Assembly (NCBI GenBank): GCA_002409995.1
Contig: DHOR01000015.1
Span: 1,531-65,530 of the forward strand
DNA from: Hungatella sp. UBA5385
GTDB taxonomy: Bacteria > Bacillota > Clostridia > Lachnospirales > Lachnospiraceae
DNA length: 64,000 nucleotides
Reading direction: 5' to 3'
Within the stretch, counting starts at the first letter, position 1. Each line of letters opens with the position of its first letter. Shown here in pieces: positions 1-9,132 of this stretch. A program made the position numbers and the translations under genes. Under the pieces are notes generated by a model. It was not told the DNA's origin, searched no databases, and saw nothing but the letters and a program-made list of their open reading frames with translations.

Positions 1-20
1 TTCAAAAAGGGTCGAACCCC
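1..20. repeat. Right arm of a palindromic repeat cut by the window edge
   Basis: The first 20 bases are identical to 61458-61477, where they form the loop and right arm of a 25-bp perfect hairpin. The left arm of this copy would lie just outside the window. It is probably an intergenic terminator-like or REP-like repeat. Confidence 0.6.
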
Positions 21-134
21 TCGTATAAAAACTTTAGAAAATCATAAGAATTTATTGCACAAAAAGATTATAAGAAGTCGCTATAATAGAAACAATTGCT
101 AAAAGTCAATAAGACGAAATAATAGGAGGGTAAT

Positions 135-1634
135 ATGAAGGAAGAGTTCAACCACGTGGAGATAGATGCTGAGGAAGCAGATCAGATTAAGGTGGACATG
201 AAAGAAGTGATGGCTGACTCTAAGGCTTTTGTTGAGGAAGAGAAGACAGAGACAGAGGAAGGGGATCCGGAGATGGAGCCCATGGACGATGAAGAATTTG
301 AAAAAGAATTAAAAAGCATTATGGAAGAAGAGCCGACTGGCAATAAGAAAAAGAAGAACCGAAAGAAAAAGGCTAAAAACGGCAACGGAAACGGCAAGAA
401 GAAATGGAGTAAAAAGAGAAAGATTATTACGGGAGTGGCAGCGGCTGCAGTTGTATTTTTTATAGGCTCCAAGGTTTTAGGAGGCGGAAAATCAGTGCAG
501 ATGATGGTTTCCACAGCAGCACTGGAAAAGGGTGAGGTTGTTGAGATGCTTTCTGTCAGCGGTCCTGTAGAAGGAACGGACAGTGTGGAGGTGGTATCGA
601 ATCTTCATGCAGAGATCCTTGAAATTCCGGTTAGAGAAGGTGTCAGGGTAGAAAAGGGTCAGCTCTTAGCTACGCTTGATGATAAAAATGCTAAAAAGGA
701 AGTGGATATTGCGCAGAATGCCTATGATTTAGCAGTGACTACATATAATGAGAAGCAGCAGGAAGCAGAAAATGGCTATGCGGCAGCTCAGCAGAATTAT
801 AAAACAGCAAAATCCAACTACGAACGTACCTATGCTCTCTATCAGGGAGGCAGCGCTTCCCAGGTGGAGCTTGAGAGTGCTTCCAATGATATGAATGATG
901 CTGAGAGAGAACTGAGTACATTTACATTAAAGGATGGCAAACCTATTGCCAATGAGACCTATTCCCTTCAGATCGAGAATGCTGCTTTTGAGCTGGATCA
1001 GAAAAAAGAAGCCCTTGAGAATACACAGGTCACCAGCCCTATTGAAGGAACGGTTGTACGTGTAAACTGTAAGGTGGGACGTTTTGCAGATAAAACAGAC
1101 GATGATAAGCCTATGTTTATTATAGATAACTTAGATGTTCTGGAAATGAAGATCAATGTCAGTGAATATTCCATTGGTAAGGTGGAAATTGGCCAGCCTG
1201 TGGAAATCAGCGCAGATATTTTAAATGGAGAGACTGTACAGGGAGAAGTAACAGCAATTTCTCCTACAGGGGAAGAAAAAGGCAATGGCTCTACAGAACG
1301 TGTTATTCCTACCACAATCAGTATTATCGATCAGAATACAAGACTGATTGCAGGAATCACAGCCAAAGCAAAAATTGAACTTCAGAAATCAGAAAACACC
1401 TGGGTAGTTCCTGTTTCAGCTTTGGTCCAGCAGCCGGATGGCAGCCTGGCAATTGCAGCAGTTGAGAACAATGTGGTACGTATGATACCTGTAACAACAG
1501 GTGTGGAAAGTGATATTGAGGTAGAGATAATACCGGCAGAGGAAGGTGCAGTAACAGAAGGAATGCAGTACATTCCGGCACCAATGATGGGAATCACAGA
1601 CGGTATGACAGTCACTGTTATGCCTGCAATGTAA
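135..1634 (+). CDS. HlyD/MacA-type efflux adaptor protein
   Basis: Membrane-fusion (adaptor) subunit of an ABC exporter. An acidic, lysine-rich cytoplasmic stretch of about 95 residues precedes one transmembrane helix (about 97-117). This is followed by a lipoyl-like half motif (about 140-190), a coiled-coil hairpin (about 190-300), the second lipoyl half (TSPIEGTVVRV) and beta-barrel domains. The start ATG has GGAGG 6-7 bases upstream. The next three genes encode a MacB-like ATPase and two permeases, so it probably links the permease to the cell envelope and exports a peptide, lipid or drug. The long charged N-terminus before the membrane helix is unusual for MacA. Substrate unknown. Confidence 0.85.
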   Translation: MKEEFNHVEIDAEEADQIKVDMKEVMADSKAFVEEEKTETEEGDPEMEPMDDEEFEKELKSIMEEEPTGNKKKKNRKKKAKNGNGNGKKKWSKKRKIITGVAAAAVVFFIGSKVLGGGKSVQMMVSTAALEKGEVVEMLSVSGPVEGTDSVEVVSNLHAEILEIPVREGVRVEKGQLLATLDDKNAKKEVDIAQNAYDLAVTTYNEKQQEAENGYAAAQQNYKTAKSNYERTYALYQGGSASQVELESASNDMNDAERELSTFTLKDGKPIANETYSLQIENAAFELDQKKEALENTQVTSPIEGTVVRVNCKVGRFADKTDDDKPMFIIDNLDVLEMKINVSEYSIGKVEIGQPVEISADILNGETVQGEVTAISPTGEEKGNGSTERVIPTTISIIDQNTRLIAGITAKAKIELQKSENTWVVPVSALVQQPDGSLAIAAVENNVVRMIPVTTGVESDIEVEIIPAEEGAVTEGMQYIPAPMMGITDGMTVTVMPAM

Positions 1635-1652
1635 TAGAGGAGGAAGAAACTT

Positions 1653-2447
1653 ATGTGGTTTAAGAAAAAGAAGCCTTCCTCTGGTACTTCGGAGCCTGTA
1701 AATCAGGATCTGATCCGACTGGTGGACATGGCTAAGGTATATGATACAGGATCCATTAAGGTTCTGGGTTTAAAACGAGTGAACCTTACCATCAAACGAG
1801 GTGAATTTGTGGCTATCATGGGTCAGTCAGGTTCCGGAAAATCTACCTTGATGAATATTCTGGGGTGTCTGGACCGGCCTACAATGGGTCATTATTATCT
1901 GGATGGAATCGATACTGCTAATATGACTCCTGATGAATTGTCCTCCATCAGAAATAGAAAAATTGGCTTTGTCTTTCAGTCATTTAATTTAGTTTCCAGA
2001 ACTTCGGCTCTGAAAAATGTGGAACTTCCTATGACATATGCCCACATATCCAAGAGAACAAGAGAAAAGAGGGCGCTGGAACTTTTAGAGAGAGTAGGGC
2101 TTGGAACCAGATATGAACATATGCCCAATGAGCTGTCAGGAGGACAGAAACAGAGGGTTGCCATTGCAAGAGCTCTTGCTAACGAGCCCCCTTTGATTCT
2201 TGCAGATGAGCCTACAGGTAACTTGGATACGGCTTCTTCTGTTGAAATTATGGAGCTGTTCAGTAAGCTGCATAAAGAAGGGGCTACGGTTGTTGTCGTT
2301 ACACATGAAGAGGATATTGCGGCATTTACAGAACGGATTATCCGGTTTAGAGATGGAGAGATGGTAAGCGATAAAAGGAATATACCCAAGAGTTTAACAG
2401 TGGAGGAAGCTGTAAATATCAAGAAAGAAGGGACGCCATGCTGTTAG
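1653..2447 (+). CDS. ABC transporter ATP-binding protein, MacB/LolD type
   Basis: ATPase of the exporter, 264 residues. Walker A GQSGSGKS is at about 57-64. It also has a Q-loop (VFQSFNLV), the signature LSGGQKQR, Walker B LILADEP and the family motif PTGNLDTASS typical of MacB/LolD ATPases. It begins 18 bases after the adaptor gene, and its end overlaps the next permease gene by 10 bases, so the genes are translationally coupled. It should energise the FtsX-like permeases encoded downstream. Confidence 0.93.
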   Translation: MWFKKKKPSSGTSEPVNQDLIRLVDMAKVYDTGSIKVLGLKRVNLTIKRGEFVAIMGQSGSGKSTLMNILGCLDRPTMGHYYLDGIDTANMTPDELSSIRNRKIGFVFQSFNLVSRTSALKNVELPMTYAHISKRTREKRALELLERVGLGTRYEHMPNELSGGQKQRVAIARALANEPPLILADEPTGNLDTASSVEIMELFSKLHKEGATVVVVTHEEDIAAFTERIIRFRDGEMVSDKRNIPKSLTVEEAVNIKKEGTPCC

Positions 2448-3646
2448 AAAATTTAAGTATGGCGCTTCATGCCATCAAAGCCAACAAAATGCGGTCATTT
2501 CTAACCATGCTGGGTATTATTATCGGCATAGGGTCTGTAATTGCCATTGTTTCCGTAGGTGACAGCATGAGGAATCTCTATGCAGATGCTTATAAAAATA
2601 TAGGTGTCAACCGTGCAATCGCCATGGTTTCATGGAATGTTACAGACTTTAGAATGACTGATTATTTTACCCTGGATGAAATGGATCGGGTAAAAGAAGT
2701 ATTTGATGATAAAATCGAATATATTGACGCCGATAACTCTACACAGGCAGATGCAATCTATGGCCGTAACAAGGTAAAGTTTTCCTTTCAGGGAATTGAT
2801 TATAATTATTTTGATGTCCAGCCTATGAATGTTATCTATGGCCGTGAATTTAATGAGGGTGATATTAAATCAGGTGCCAATCATGTACTTCTGGAGGATA
2901 AGGGAGCTGAGAAGTTGTTTGGAACTGCAGATTGTGTAGGGCGTACATTTCGTATGACAGTGAACAAGGATACCCAGGAGTATACTGTAATCGGTGTTTA
3001 CCATCAGGATTTATCCCCTATGGTAGCCTCCATGCTAAGCAGCGGAAGAACACAGGCAGGATTTATTCCCTATACCATTTTAACAAAGCCCGATGATTAT
3101 TTTTCTGATATAAACTTCTATATAAAAGAAGGTGTGGAGATGAAGGCATTTTTGCAGGAAATAGCACTGTATCTGGCAAAACAGAAAAATCGTACTGTGG
3201 ATGAGATCAGAACTATGTCGGTTGTAGATCAGATGGGAAGTGTGGATACTGTTCTTGGAGGTCTGGCTGCAGCAGTAGGTGGTATTGCGGCTATTTCCCT
3301 TCTCGTAGGCGGCATTGGAATTATGAATATCATGATGGTATCTGTCACTGAGAGAACAAGGGAAATAGGCATTCGTAAAGCTCTGGGAGCCAGAACAAAG
3401 GATATATTATCCCAGTTCCTCATAGAATCAGGTATTATGTCGGCCTGCGGCGGAGTTATTGGCGTCATACTTGGAACCGTTCTGGTGAAGGTGGGAGGAG
3501 CCGCCCTTGGAATGGCAACAGTTGTAAAACTTCCGGTGGTGATTGTAGCTGTAGGCTTTTCCGCTCTTGTAGGCATCTTTTTCGGTTTGTATCCGGCAGC
3601 AAAGGCAGCAAAAGCAGATCCAATTGATGCGCTGCGGTATGAATAG
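2438..3646 (+). CDS. MacB/FtsX-type ABC permease (first copy)
   Basis: Permease of 402 residues with the MacB layout: one N-terminal membrane helix (about 19-40, LTMLGIIIGIGSVIAIVSV), a large extracytoplasmic MacB_PCD domain (about 45-260) and three C-terminal helices containing GIGIMNIMMVSVTERTREIG. It overlaps the ATPase gene by 10 bases. The next gene is a close paralogue with the same start (MLLEN), the same helix sequences and a diverged extracellular domain, so the two may form a heterodimeric channel. Confidence 0.9.
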   Translation: MLLENLSMALHAIKANKMRSFLTMLGIIIGIGSVIAIVSVGDSMRNLYADAYKNIGVNRAIAMVSWNVTDFRMTDYFTLDEMDRVKEVFDDKIEYIDADNSTQADAIYGRNKVKFSFQGIDYNYFDVQPMNVIYGREFNEGDIKSGANHVLLEDKGAEKLFGTADCVGRTFRMTVNKDTQEYTVIGVYHQDLSPMVASMLSSGRTQAGFIPYTILTKPDDYFSDINFYIKEGVEMKAFLQEIALYLAKQKNRTVDEIRTMSVVDQMGSVDTVLGGLAAAVGGIAAISLLVGGIGIMNIMMVSVTERTREIGIRKALGARTKDILSQFLIESGIMSACGGVIGVILGTVLVKVGGAALGMATVVKLPVVIVAVGFSALVGIFFGLYPAAKAAKADPIDALRYE

Positions 3647-3660
3647 AAGGAGGGGCAGAT

Positions 3661-4878
3661 ATGTTATTAGAAAATATGATTATGGCACTTCATGCAATCA
3701 GGGCCAATAAAATGCGTTCTCTCCTGACCATGCTGGGCATTATTATCGGTATTGGTTCTGTAATCTCCATTGTATCCATCGGTGATACTATGAGAGCTTT
3801 GGTTTCAGATGTCTATAAGAATATAGGTATGACTCTGGCTTATGTGTATGTATGGCCTCAGGATGACGAAGGAATGAGAGACAGTGATTATTTTAATCTG
3901 GATGAAATAGAGCGGATCAGGGAAGTCTTCGGCGATGAACTGAGCTACATTGACAGTGCTCCCATGGTAGACGCTGAGGCGATTTATGGAAGAAACAAAG
4001 TAAAATATATGTTTGAGGGAATTGATTATAATTTCCCTGATGTCAATAAAATTAATATTATCTACGGACGTAATTTAAATGAGGGAGATATTAAGGACAG
4101 GAAAAAGAATATGGTTCTGGAGGCAAAAGGAGCCGAACGGCTCTTTGGTACAGAAAATGCCGTAGGAAAAACCTTCCGTACAACCATATATAATGAAACA
4201 GATGATTACAATGTAGTGGGGGTTTATCGTCTGGAGCAGACGCCTCTTGAGGCTATGATGGCAGGAATGAACAGCAATCAGCAGGAGGCGGGATATATTC
4301 CCTATACGATTCTAACATGGCCCAATGATTACATCTATAATCTGAGGGTGTATGCAAAGGAAGGTACGGATATGACGGAATTTTCCCAGAGATTTTCTGC
4401 TTATATTGCAAAAATAAAGGATCGTAATTTAGAAGACATCACGTTCTATTCTGCAGCAGATGAAATGAAAGGCAATGATGCCATGATGAGCGGACTTTCA
4501 GGTGCAGTGGGAGGGATTGCAGCCATTTCTCTATTGGTAGGCGGTATCGGAATTATGAATATTATGCTGGTATCTGTTACAGAGAGAACCCGGGAGATCG
4601 GTATTCGAAAAGCTCTGGGAGCCAAAACTGCAGATGTAATGATACAGTTCTTAACGGAATCTGCCATATTATCAGCAGTTGGAGGTTTGATCGGAGTGGC
4701 AATCGGAGCAGGACTTGTCATACTTGGTGGAAGTGTGTTACAGCTTGATGTTGTAGTCAAACCTCAGATTGTGTTCATAGCCGTGGGATTTTCAGCGCTG
4801 GTAGGTGTTTTCTTTGGAATTTATCCTGCATCTAAAGCTGCAAACGCTGATCCTATCGAAGCTTTGCGGTATGAATAA
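3661..4878 (+). CDS. MacB/FtsX-type ABC permease (second copy)
   Basis: Paralogue of the preceding gene, 405 residues. It has the same topology: an N-terminal helix, an extracytoplasmic MacB_PCD domain and three C-terminal helices with GIGIMNIMLVSVTERTREIG. It starts 14 bases after the first copy with an AGGAGGGG ribosome binding site. The conserved membrane parts and diverged extracellular loop suggest an old tandem duplication with specialisation. It is the last gene of the operon and is followed by a terminator-like hairpin. Confidence 0.9.
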   Translation: MLLENMIMALHAIRANKMRSLLTMLGIIIGIGSVISIVSIGDTMRALVSDVYKNIGMTLAYVYVWPQDDEGMRDSDYFNLDEIERIREVFGDELSYIDSAPMVDAEAIYGRNKVKYMFEGIDYNFPDVNKINIIYGRNLNEGDIKDRKKNMVLEAKGAERLFGTENAVGKTFRTTIYNETDDYNVVGVYRLEQTPLEAMMAGMNSNQQEAGYIPYTILTWPNDYIYNLRVYAKEGTDMTEFSQRFSAYIAKIKDRNLEDITFYSAADEMKGNDAMMSGLSGAVGGIAAISLLVGGIGIMNIMLVSVTERTREIGIRKALGAKTADVMIQFLTESAILSAVGGLIGVAIGAGLVILGGSVLQLDVVVKPQIVFIAVGFSALVGVFFGIYPASKAANADPIEALRYE

Positions 4879-4930
4879 TCGCAGCAGTTTTTGTGCAGCC
4901 TAAAGGGAAAATGGAAATATTTTCATGTAA

Positions 4931-4985
4931 AAAAAGAAGGGGACAGCAAATAAATGTGATTTTGCAGCCTCTTCTTTGCTTTAAA
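4931..4985 (+). terminator. Terminator after the MacB-like operon
   Basis: AAAGAAG at about 4933 pairs with CTTCTTT near 4976, with inner GCAAA/TTTGC pairing. It lies 50 bases after the last permease stop. The stem is imperfect. Confidence 0.55.
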
Positions 4986-5024
4986 AAAGAAACATTACAA
5001 AATTATAAATTATCTATCTGGGGG

Positions 5025-5053
5025 TCGCAAAGTAAAAAGTTCTATGCTATAAT
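5025..5053 (+). promoter_or_regulatory. Extended -10 promoter for the cdaA operon
   Basis: TGCTATAAT at 5045-5053 is an extended -10 element. The -35 position 17 bases upstream (TCGCAA) is poor. The first gene of the operon starts at 5088. Confidence 0.5.
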
Positions 5054-5087
5054 AAGTTGATATCTTGTGGTATAGCGGGGAGACTAT

Positions 5088-5516
5088 ATGCTGAGTGAAG
5101 AAAAAATTAAGATTATGACTAATCTTGCAATATTTGAAAAGAATCAAGGAAAGAAGATCATTACTGTTAAGCAGTATTTTAAAAGCGATTATATCAGCGG
5201 CAAGCTGTTTCGGGCATTTTTCAGCTATACGCTGAGTTTTATGCTGTGCCTTACGCTGTGGATTGTGTATTATACGGAACGCTGGCTGAACACTGTTGAC
5301 GTGGCTGCTTTTATTGAAATTGGAAGAAAAGTGGGCAAGGTCTATCTTGCAGGTCTTATCTTGTATTTATTGATCACTCTGGTGGTTTATGCGAGAAGAT
5401 ATGACTATGCCAGCCGTGGAATCAAGGTATATATTGCCAAGTTAAAGAGGCTGGACAAGCGTTATGAAGGAAGTGCACGGCCTGGAACAAGGACAAAAGG
5501 AGGACGGACGCAATGA
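5088..5516 (+). CDS. Unknown two-helix membrane protein
   Basis: A 142-residue protein of unknown function. Two hydrophobic helices are visible (about 45-65 and 88-108), with basic cytoplasmic ends and a basic C-terminus. The start ATG is preceded by GGGGAG. Its stop overlaps the next start by four bases (ATGA), and the cdaA-cdaR genes follow, so it is probably the first gene of that operon. No enzymatic motif was recognised. Confidence 0.7.
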   Translation: MLSEEKIKIMTNLAIFEKNQGKKIITVKQYFKSDYISGKLFRAFFSYTLSFMLCLTLWIVYYTERWLNTVDVAAFIEIGRKVGKVYLAGLILYLLITLVVYARRYDYASRGIKVYIAKLKRLDKRYEGSARPGTRTKGGRTQ

Positions 5517-6460
5517 TGGGTCTTCTTGTTTTTAAAGAACGGTTAAAGGCATTTTATGCCAGGTTCGAGATTTATATCACGCCTGTAATTAAGTTTATCT
5601 TCAGCTATCTGGCGTTTTATATGATGAATCAGAATATTGGGTTTATGGCAAAGCTTATGAATCCTTTTGTGCCTGTACTTCTGGCTCTGGTATGCTCTTT
5701 TCTGCCATACGGAGCTATTTCACTGATCTCAGCCATCTATATGCTGGCTCACTTGTCAGGAATTTCCCTGGAAGTTACGGTGATTGTGGCAGTGTTTGTA
5801 CTGGTGCTGGCACTGCTTTATTATGGGATGAATCCTGGAGACAGCTATCTGCTGATATTAACACCAATATTTTTTATGTTTAAGATTCCGTATGCCATTC
5901 CTCTTATTGTGGGTCTGTCAGGCGGATTGATTTCTGTTATACCGGTTAGCTGCGGAGTGTTCCTGTATTTTACATTCATGTATGTAAAACAGAATGCAGG
6001 ATTTCTGACCAATGATATGCCGTCAGAGATAATACAGAAATTCACCCAGATATTAAAAAGCCTGTTTTCCAACAAGCTGATGGTGGTGTTGATTCTGGCA
6101 TTTGCAGCGGCGATTCTGGTTGTGTTTCTTCTTAAGAATATGTCTATGGATTATTCATGGATTATTGCAATTGTTGCAGGAACCATAGCACAGCTGGGAG
6201 TAATTTTTGCAGCAGATATTACTGCTGATGTATCTGTACCTGTGGCATCACTGATTATGGGTATTCTGGTATCCATAGTATTGGCACTGATTTATACGTT
6301 CTTTGTATTTGCCGTGGACTATTCCAGGACGGAGTATGTCCAATTTGAAGATGATGATTATTATTACTATGTAAAGGCAGTACCGAAGCTGACAGTCAGC
6401 ACTCCTGATGTAAAAGTTCAGAAAATTAATGCCAGAAAGCTCCAGAGACCACAGCGGTAA
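5513..6460 (+). CDS. Unknown polytopic membrane protein upstream of cdaA
   Basis: A 315-residue, strongly hydrophobic protein with roughly seven to eight predicted membrane segments. Its cytoplasmic tail is rich in Asp and Tyr (FEDDDYYYYVKAV) and ends in basic residues. It overlaps the upstream gene by four bases and lies 25 bases before cdaA, so it is almost certainly cotranscribed with the c-di-AMP synthase. Function unknown. A role in envelope or turgor control would fit the neighbours, but only by association. Confidence 0.7.
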   Translation: MMGLLVFKERLKAFYARFEIYITPVIKFIFSYLAFYMMNQNIGFMAKLMNPFVPVLLALVCSFLPYGAISLISAIYMLAHLSGISLEVTVIVAVFVLVLALLYYGMNPGDSYLLILTPIFFMFKIPYAIPLIVGLSGGLISVIPVSCGVFLYFTFMYVKQNAGFLTNDMPSEIIQKFTQILKSLFSNKLMVVLILAFAAAILVVFLLKNMSMDYSWIIAIVAGTIAQLGVIFAADITADVSVPVASLIMGILVSIVLALIYTFFVFAVDYSRTEYVQFEDDDYYYYVKAVPKLTVSTPDVKVQKINARKLQRPQR

Positions 6461-6485
6461 GTAACTAATAAGGGAGGTGGACTGC

Positions 6486-7358
6486 ATGGCGGATTTTTTA
6501 GATGGAATGTATTCCTGGGTGTCATTCCTGCCCAGAATTTCCAAAACGAATTTAATAGAGATTATTATAATTGCCTTTCTGCTCTATGAGCTGCTGAAAT
6601 GGATCATGAATACAAGAGCATGGACGTTATTAAAGGGAATTGTTGTAATATTAGTGTTCTATTTCTTTTCCTATATACTTGGGCTTGATAATATTATATG
6701 GATTTTTAATAAGATTGCAGCACCTGCAGTAACTATGGCGATAGTTATATTTCAGCCTGAGCTTAGAACAGTGCTGGAACAGTTGGGAAGAAGAAATCCT
6801 ATATCAGGCATTTTAACCTTTGATGATGGGCGGGATACCGCTTCATTTACTGATAAGACTATTAACGAATTGATTAAGGCTACCTATGAGATGGCTAAGG
6901 TTAAAACAGGGGCATTGATGGTAATTGAGCGCAATGACTCTTTAAAAGAGATTGAACGAACAGGAATTGAAGTCAACGGACTGTTAAGCAGTCAGTTGTT
7001 AATTAATATATTTGAGCATAACACCCCCCTTCATGATGGTGCCATTGTAATCCGGGGCAACAGGATAGCAGCAGCAACCTGTTATCTGCCTCTGTCTGAT
7101 AATATGACCATCAGTAAGGATCTTGGAACCAGACACAGAGCGGCAGTGGGAGTCAGTGAGATATCAGACAGTCTTACCATTGTTGTTTCCGAGGAGACAG
7201 GAAGGGTGACTGTAGCTATGGAAGGCGGTCTGAAAAGGATTGCCGATGCAGAGGAACTTCGAACTGTACTTTCCGGTATTAAGCAGGTAGAATCGGAAGG
7301 AAGCAGATTTAAGATATTGAAGGGAAGGCGGAAAAATGAAAGAAAAACTTCTAAATAA
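6486..7358 (+). CDS. cdaA: Diadenylate cyclase CdaA
   Basis: Makes cyclic di-AMP from two ATP at the membrane. The N-terminus has three membrane helices (about residues 15-95). A DAC domain follows, with the diagnostic motifs HDGAIVIRGNR and GTRHRAAVGVSE, which contain the DGA and RHR catalytic signatures. I chose ATG at 6486 (290 residues) because GGGAGG at 6472-6477 is correctly spaced for it; an in-frame GTG at 6477 overlaps that site. The 3' end overlaps cdaR by 23 bases. The glmM gene that often follows is absent here, and ptsH-ptsI follow cdaR instead. Confidence 0.95.
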   Translation: MADFLDGMYSWVSFLPRISKTNLIEIIIIAFLLYELLKWIMNTRAWTLLKGIVVILVFYFFSYILGLDNIIWIFNKIAAPAVTMAIVIFQPELRTVLEQLGRRNPISGILTFDDGRDTASFTDKTINELIKATYEMAKVKTGALMVIERNDSLKEIERTGIEVNGLLSSQLLINIFEHNTPLHDGAIVIRGNRIAAATCYLPLSDNMTISKDLGTRHRAAVGVSEISDSLTIVVSEETGRVTVAMEGGLKRIADAEELRTVLSGIKQVESEGSRFKILKGRRKNERKTSK

Positions 7359-8793
7359 TCTCTTGCTGAAAGTCGCTTCCCTTATACTGGCATTTATCGT
7401 GTGGATGGCAGTTGTGAATATATCCAACCCCATTATTTCAGGAAAACAGACAGTTCCAGTTGACATTCTCAATGAAGAGGTGCTTACAAATAACAACTTA
7501 ACTTATAGTTTAGGGAAGAGTACAGTCACTGTATTTTATGAAGTGAGAACCAGAGATAGTTCTCTCATCAGAGCGTCCGATTTTCGTGCCTATGTTGATC
7601 TAAAGGATTATAATGTAACAGGGGCAGTTCCTGTTTATGTTGTAATAAGCAAGGAAAAGGAATCCCTGATTAAAGATGATATATTGACCACGGACCCTAT
7701 GGTAATCATGGTAGTTACTGAAGAGCTTCAGCGTAAAACTTTTGATCTGTCTTTAGAGACTACAGGTACGCCGGAAGAGGGATATGTTCTTGGTCTTATT
7801 ACTTTAAATCCGGATACTGTTACAGTGGAAGGGCCCCGGTCGCAGATTGGTAAAATACACCATATGGGTGTAGTGATTGATGTTGATGGTGCCAATGGGG
7901 ATTTGTCTGACAATACAAAACCTGTTTTTTATGATGCTAACAGCAATGTACTGGATCTTAAAGATAAGGTCACAGTCAACAGAGAAGAGATCGGCTATAA
8001 TGTGTCTATCTTAAAGGCTAAGGATCTTACTCTGGATTTTGAAATAAAAGGAACTGTTGCAAGTGGTTATCGATTTACAGGTGTGCAATGTGATGTGAAA
8101 ACCATTCCTGTTGCAGGAACCAAATCTGTTCTGGCTTCTATAAATACACTGTCCATAGCAGATGATAAGCTGAACATTGAAGGAGCAACCGCTGATAAAG
8201 TGGTTCATCTGGATTTAAATAATTATCTGCCCCCGAATACTTCCATTGCAGGTGAAGTGAGTACAGAGGTTACTGTTACACTTAAGATAGAACCGCTGAC
8301 AAACAAAGTATTTTCCATGAATATAAAGGATCTGGCAAAACAGGGAGCTGCTGCTGATTACCAGTATACATTCAGCAAAGATACCATGAATGTAACTGTA
8401 AGAGGATTAAAAGAGGATTTAGATAATCTTACAGTTAAGGATCTTAATGCAGCATTAAATGTAACCGGATTGGAACCTGGGATCTATACTGCACAAGTGG
8501 TTTTTGAAGTTAGTGAGGGATTTGAAATAGTTAATTATACAGATTTTGATATTACCGTTTATTCTGAAGACGATGAAGAGGAGCCTACGAGGGCCAGTAC
8601 AGAATCGCCTGATTCGGAAGATGAATCAGAGGCGGCAGAAGCGGTAAACAAAGAGGCAGCATCCAAAGAAAAGGAATCGGCGGCTAAGGATACAGATGCC
8701 AAAGAAACAACTGCCAAAGAAAAGGAAACAGCTGGGAAGGATTCAGCAGCGAAAGAGACAACAGCTAAAGAGACCACCGTTTCTCAGGAGTAA
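7336..8793 (+). CDS. cdaR: CdaR-like YbbR-domain regulator of CdaA
   Basis: Membrane-anchored partner and regulator of CdaA, 485 residues. One N-terminal helix (about 9-28, VASLILAFIVWMAVVNI) is followed by about four extracytoplasmic YbbR domains, recognisable by repeats such as LNPDTVTVEGPRS. The last ~70 residues form a low-complexity tail built on KETTAKE/KESAAKD repeats, which may span or bind the wall. The start overlaps cdaA by 23 bases, the usual coupled arrangement. Confidence 0.9.
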   Translation: MKEKLLNNLLLKVASLILAFIVWMAVVNISNPIISGKQTVPVDILNEEVLTNNNLTYSLGKSTVTVFYEVRTRDSSLIRASDFRAYVDLKDYNVTGAVPVYVVISKEKESLIKDDILTTDPMVIMVVTEELQRKTFDLSLETTGTPEEGYVLGLITLNPDTVTVEGPRSQIGKIHHMGVVIDVDGANGDLSDNTKPVFYDANSNVLDLKDKVTVNREEIGYNVSILKAKDLTLDFEIKGTVASGYRFTGVQCDVKTIPVAGTKSVLASINTLSIADDKLNIEGATADKVVHLDLNNYLPPNTSIAGEVSTEVTVTLKIEPLTNKVFSMNIKDLAKQGAAADYQYTFSKDTMNVTVRGLKEDLDNLTVKDLNAALNVTGLEPGIYTAQVVFEVSEGFEIVNYTDFDITVYSEDDEEEPTRASTESPDSEDESEAAEAVNKEAASKEKESAAKDTDAKETTAKEKETAGKDSAAKETTAKETTVSQE

Positions 8794-8838
8794 AAGAGTG
8801 TTAGAGAATGAATATTAGTTATATGGAGGAATTGTACT

Positions 8839-9102
8839 ATGGTCAGCGCTAAAGTGGTTATAAAGAATCCCACAGGTCTTCATTTAAGACCTGCAGGAAT
8901 TCTTTGTAAAGAAGCCATGAACTTTAAATCTTCAGTTAATTTTTGCTTTTTAAACACAACTGCCAATGCAAAGAGCGTGCTCAGCGTATTGGGTGCATGT
9001 GTAAAAAGCGGCGATGAGATCACCTTTGTCTGTGAGGGAGAGGACGAGGAAGAAGCTCTTGCTGCTATGGTTAAAGCAGTAGAAGATGGTTTAGGCGAAT
9101 AA
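8839..9102 (+). CDS. ptsH: Phosphocarrier protein HPr
   Basis: HPr of the sugar phosphotransferase system, 87 residues. It carries phosphate from enzyme I to the IIA proteins. The active-site His15 lies in PTGLHLRPAG. Ser46 in NAKSVLSVLG is the usual HPr kinase regulatory serine, so it can probably take part in catabolite repression. AGGAG lies upstream of the ATG. The ptsI gene follows after 30 bases. Cysteines in the core (Cys23, Cys36, Cys56) are more numerous than in most HPr proteins. Confidence 0.93.
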   Translation: MVSAKVVIKNPTGLHLRPAGILCKEAMNFKSSVNFCFLNTTANAKSVLSVLGACVKSGDEITFVCEGEDEEEALAAMVKAVEDGLGE

Positions 9103-9132
9103 ATAATTAATAATTAATAAGGAGGACTTGTT

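Noticed and set aside
55..87. Promoter TTGCAC ... TATAAT before the first gene
   Set aside because: The TATAAT at 82-87 is good, but the spacing to TTGCAC is 21 bases, so only a -10 can be supported.
182..514. Open frame on the minus strand opposite the adaptor gene
   Set aside because: It is a low-complexity shadow of the lysine/glutamate-rich coding strand, without a ribosome binding site.
2438..4878. Tandem permease genes as an assembly duplication
   Set aside because: The copies differ clearly in the extracellular domain and at many codons, so they are paralogues.
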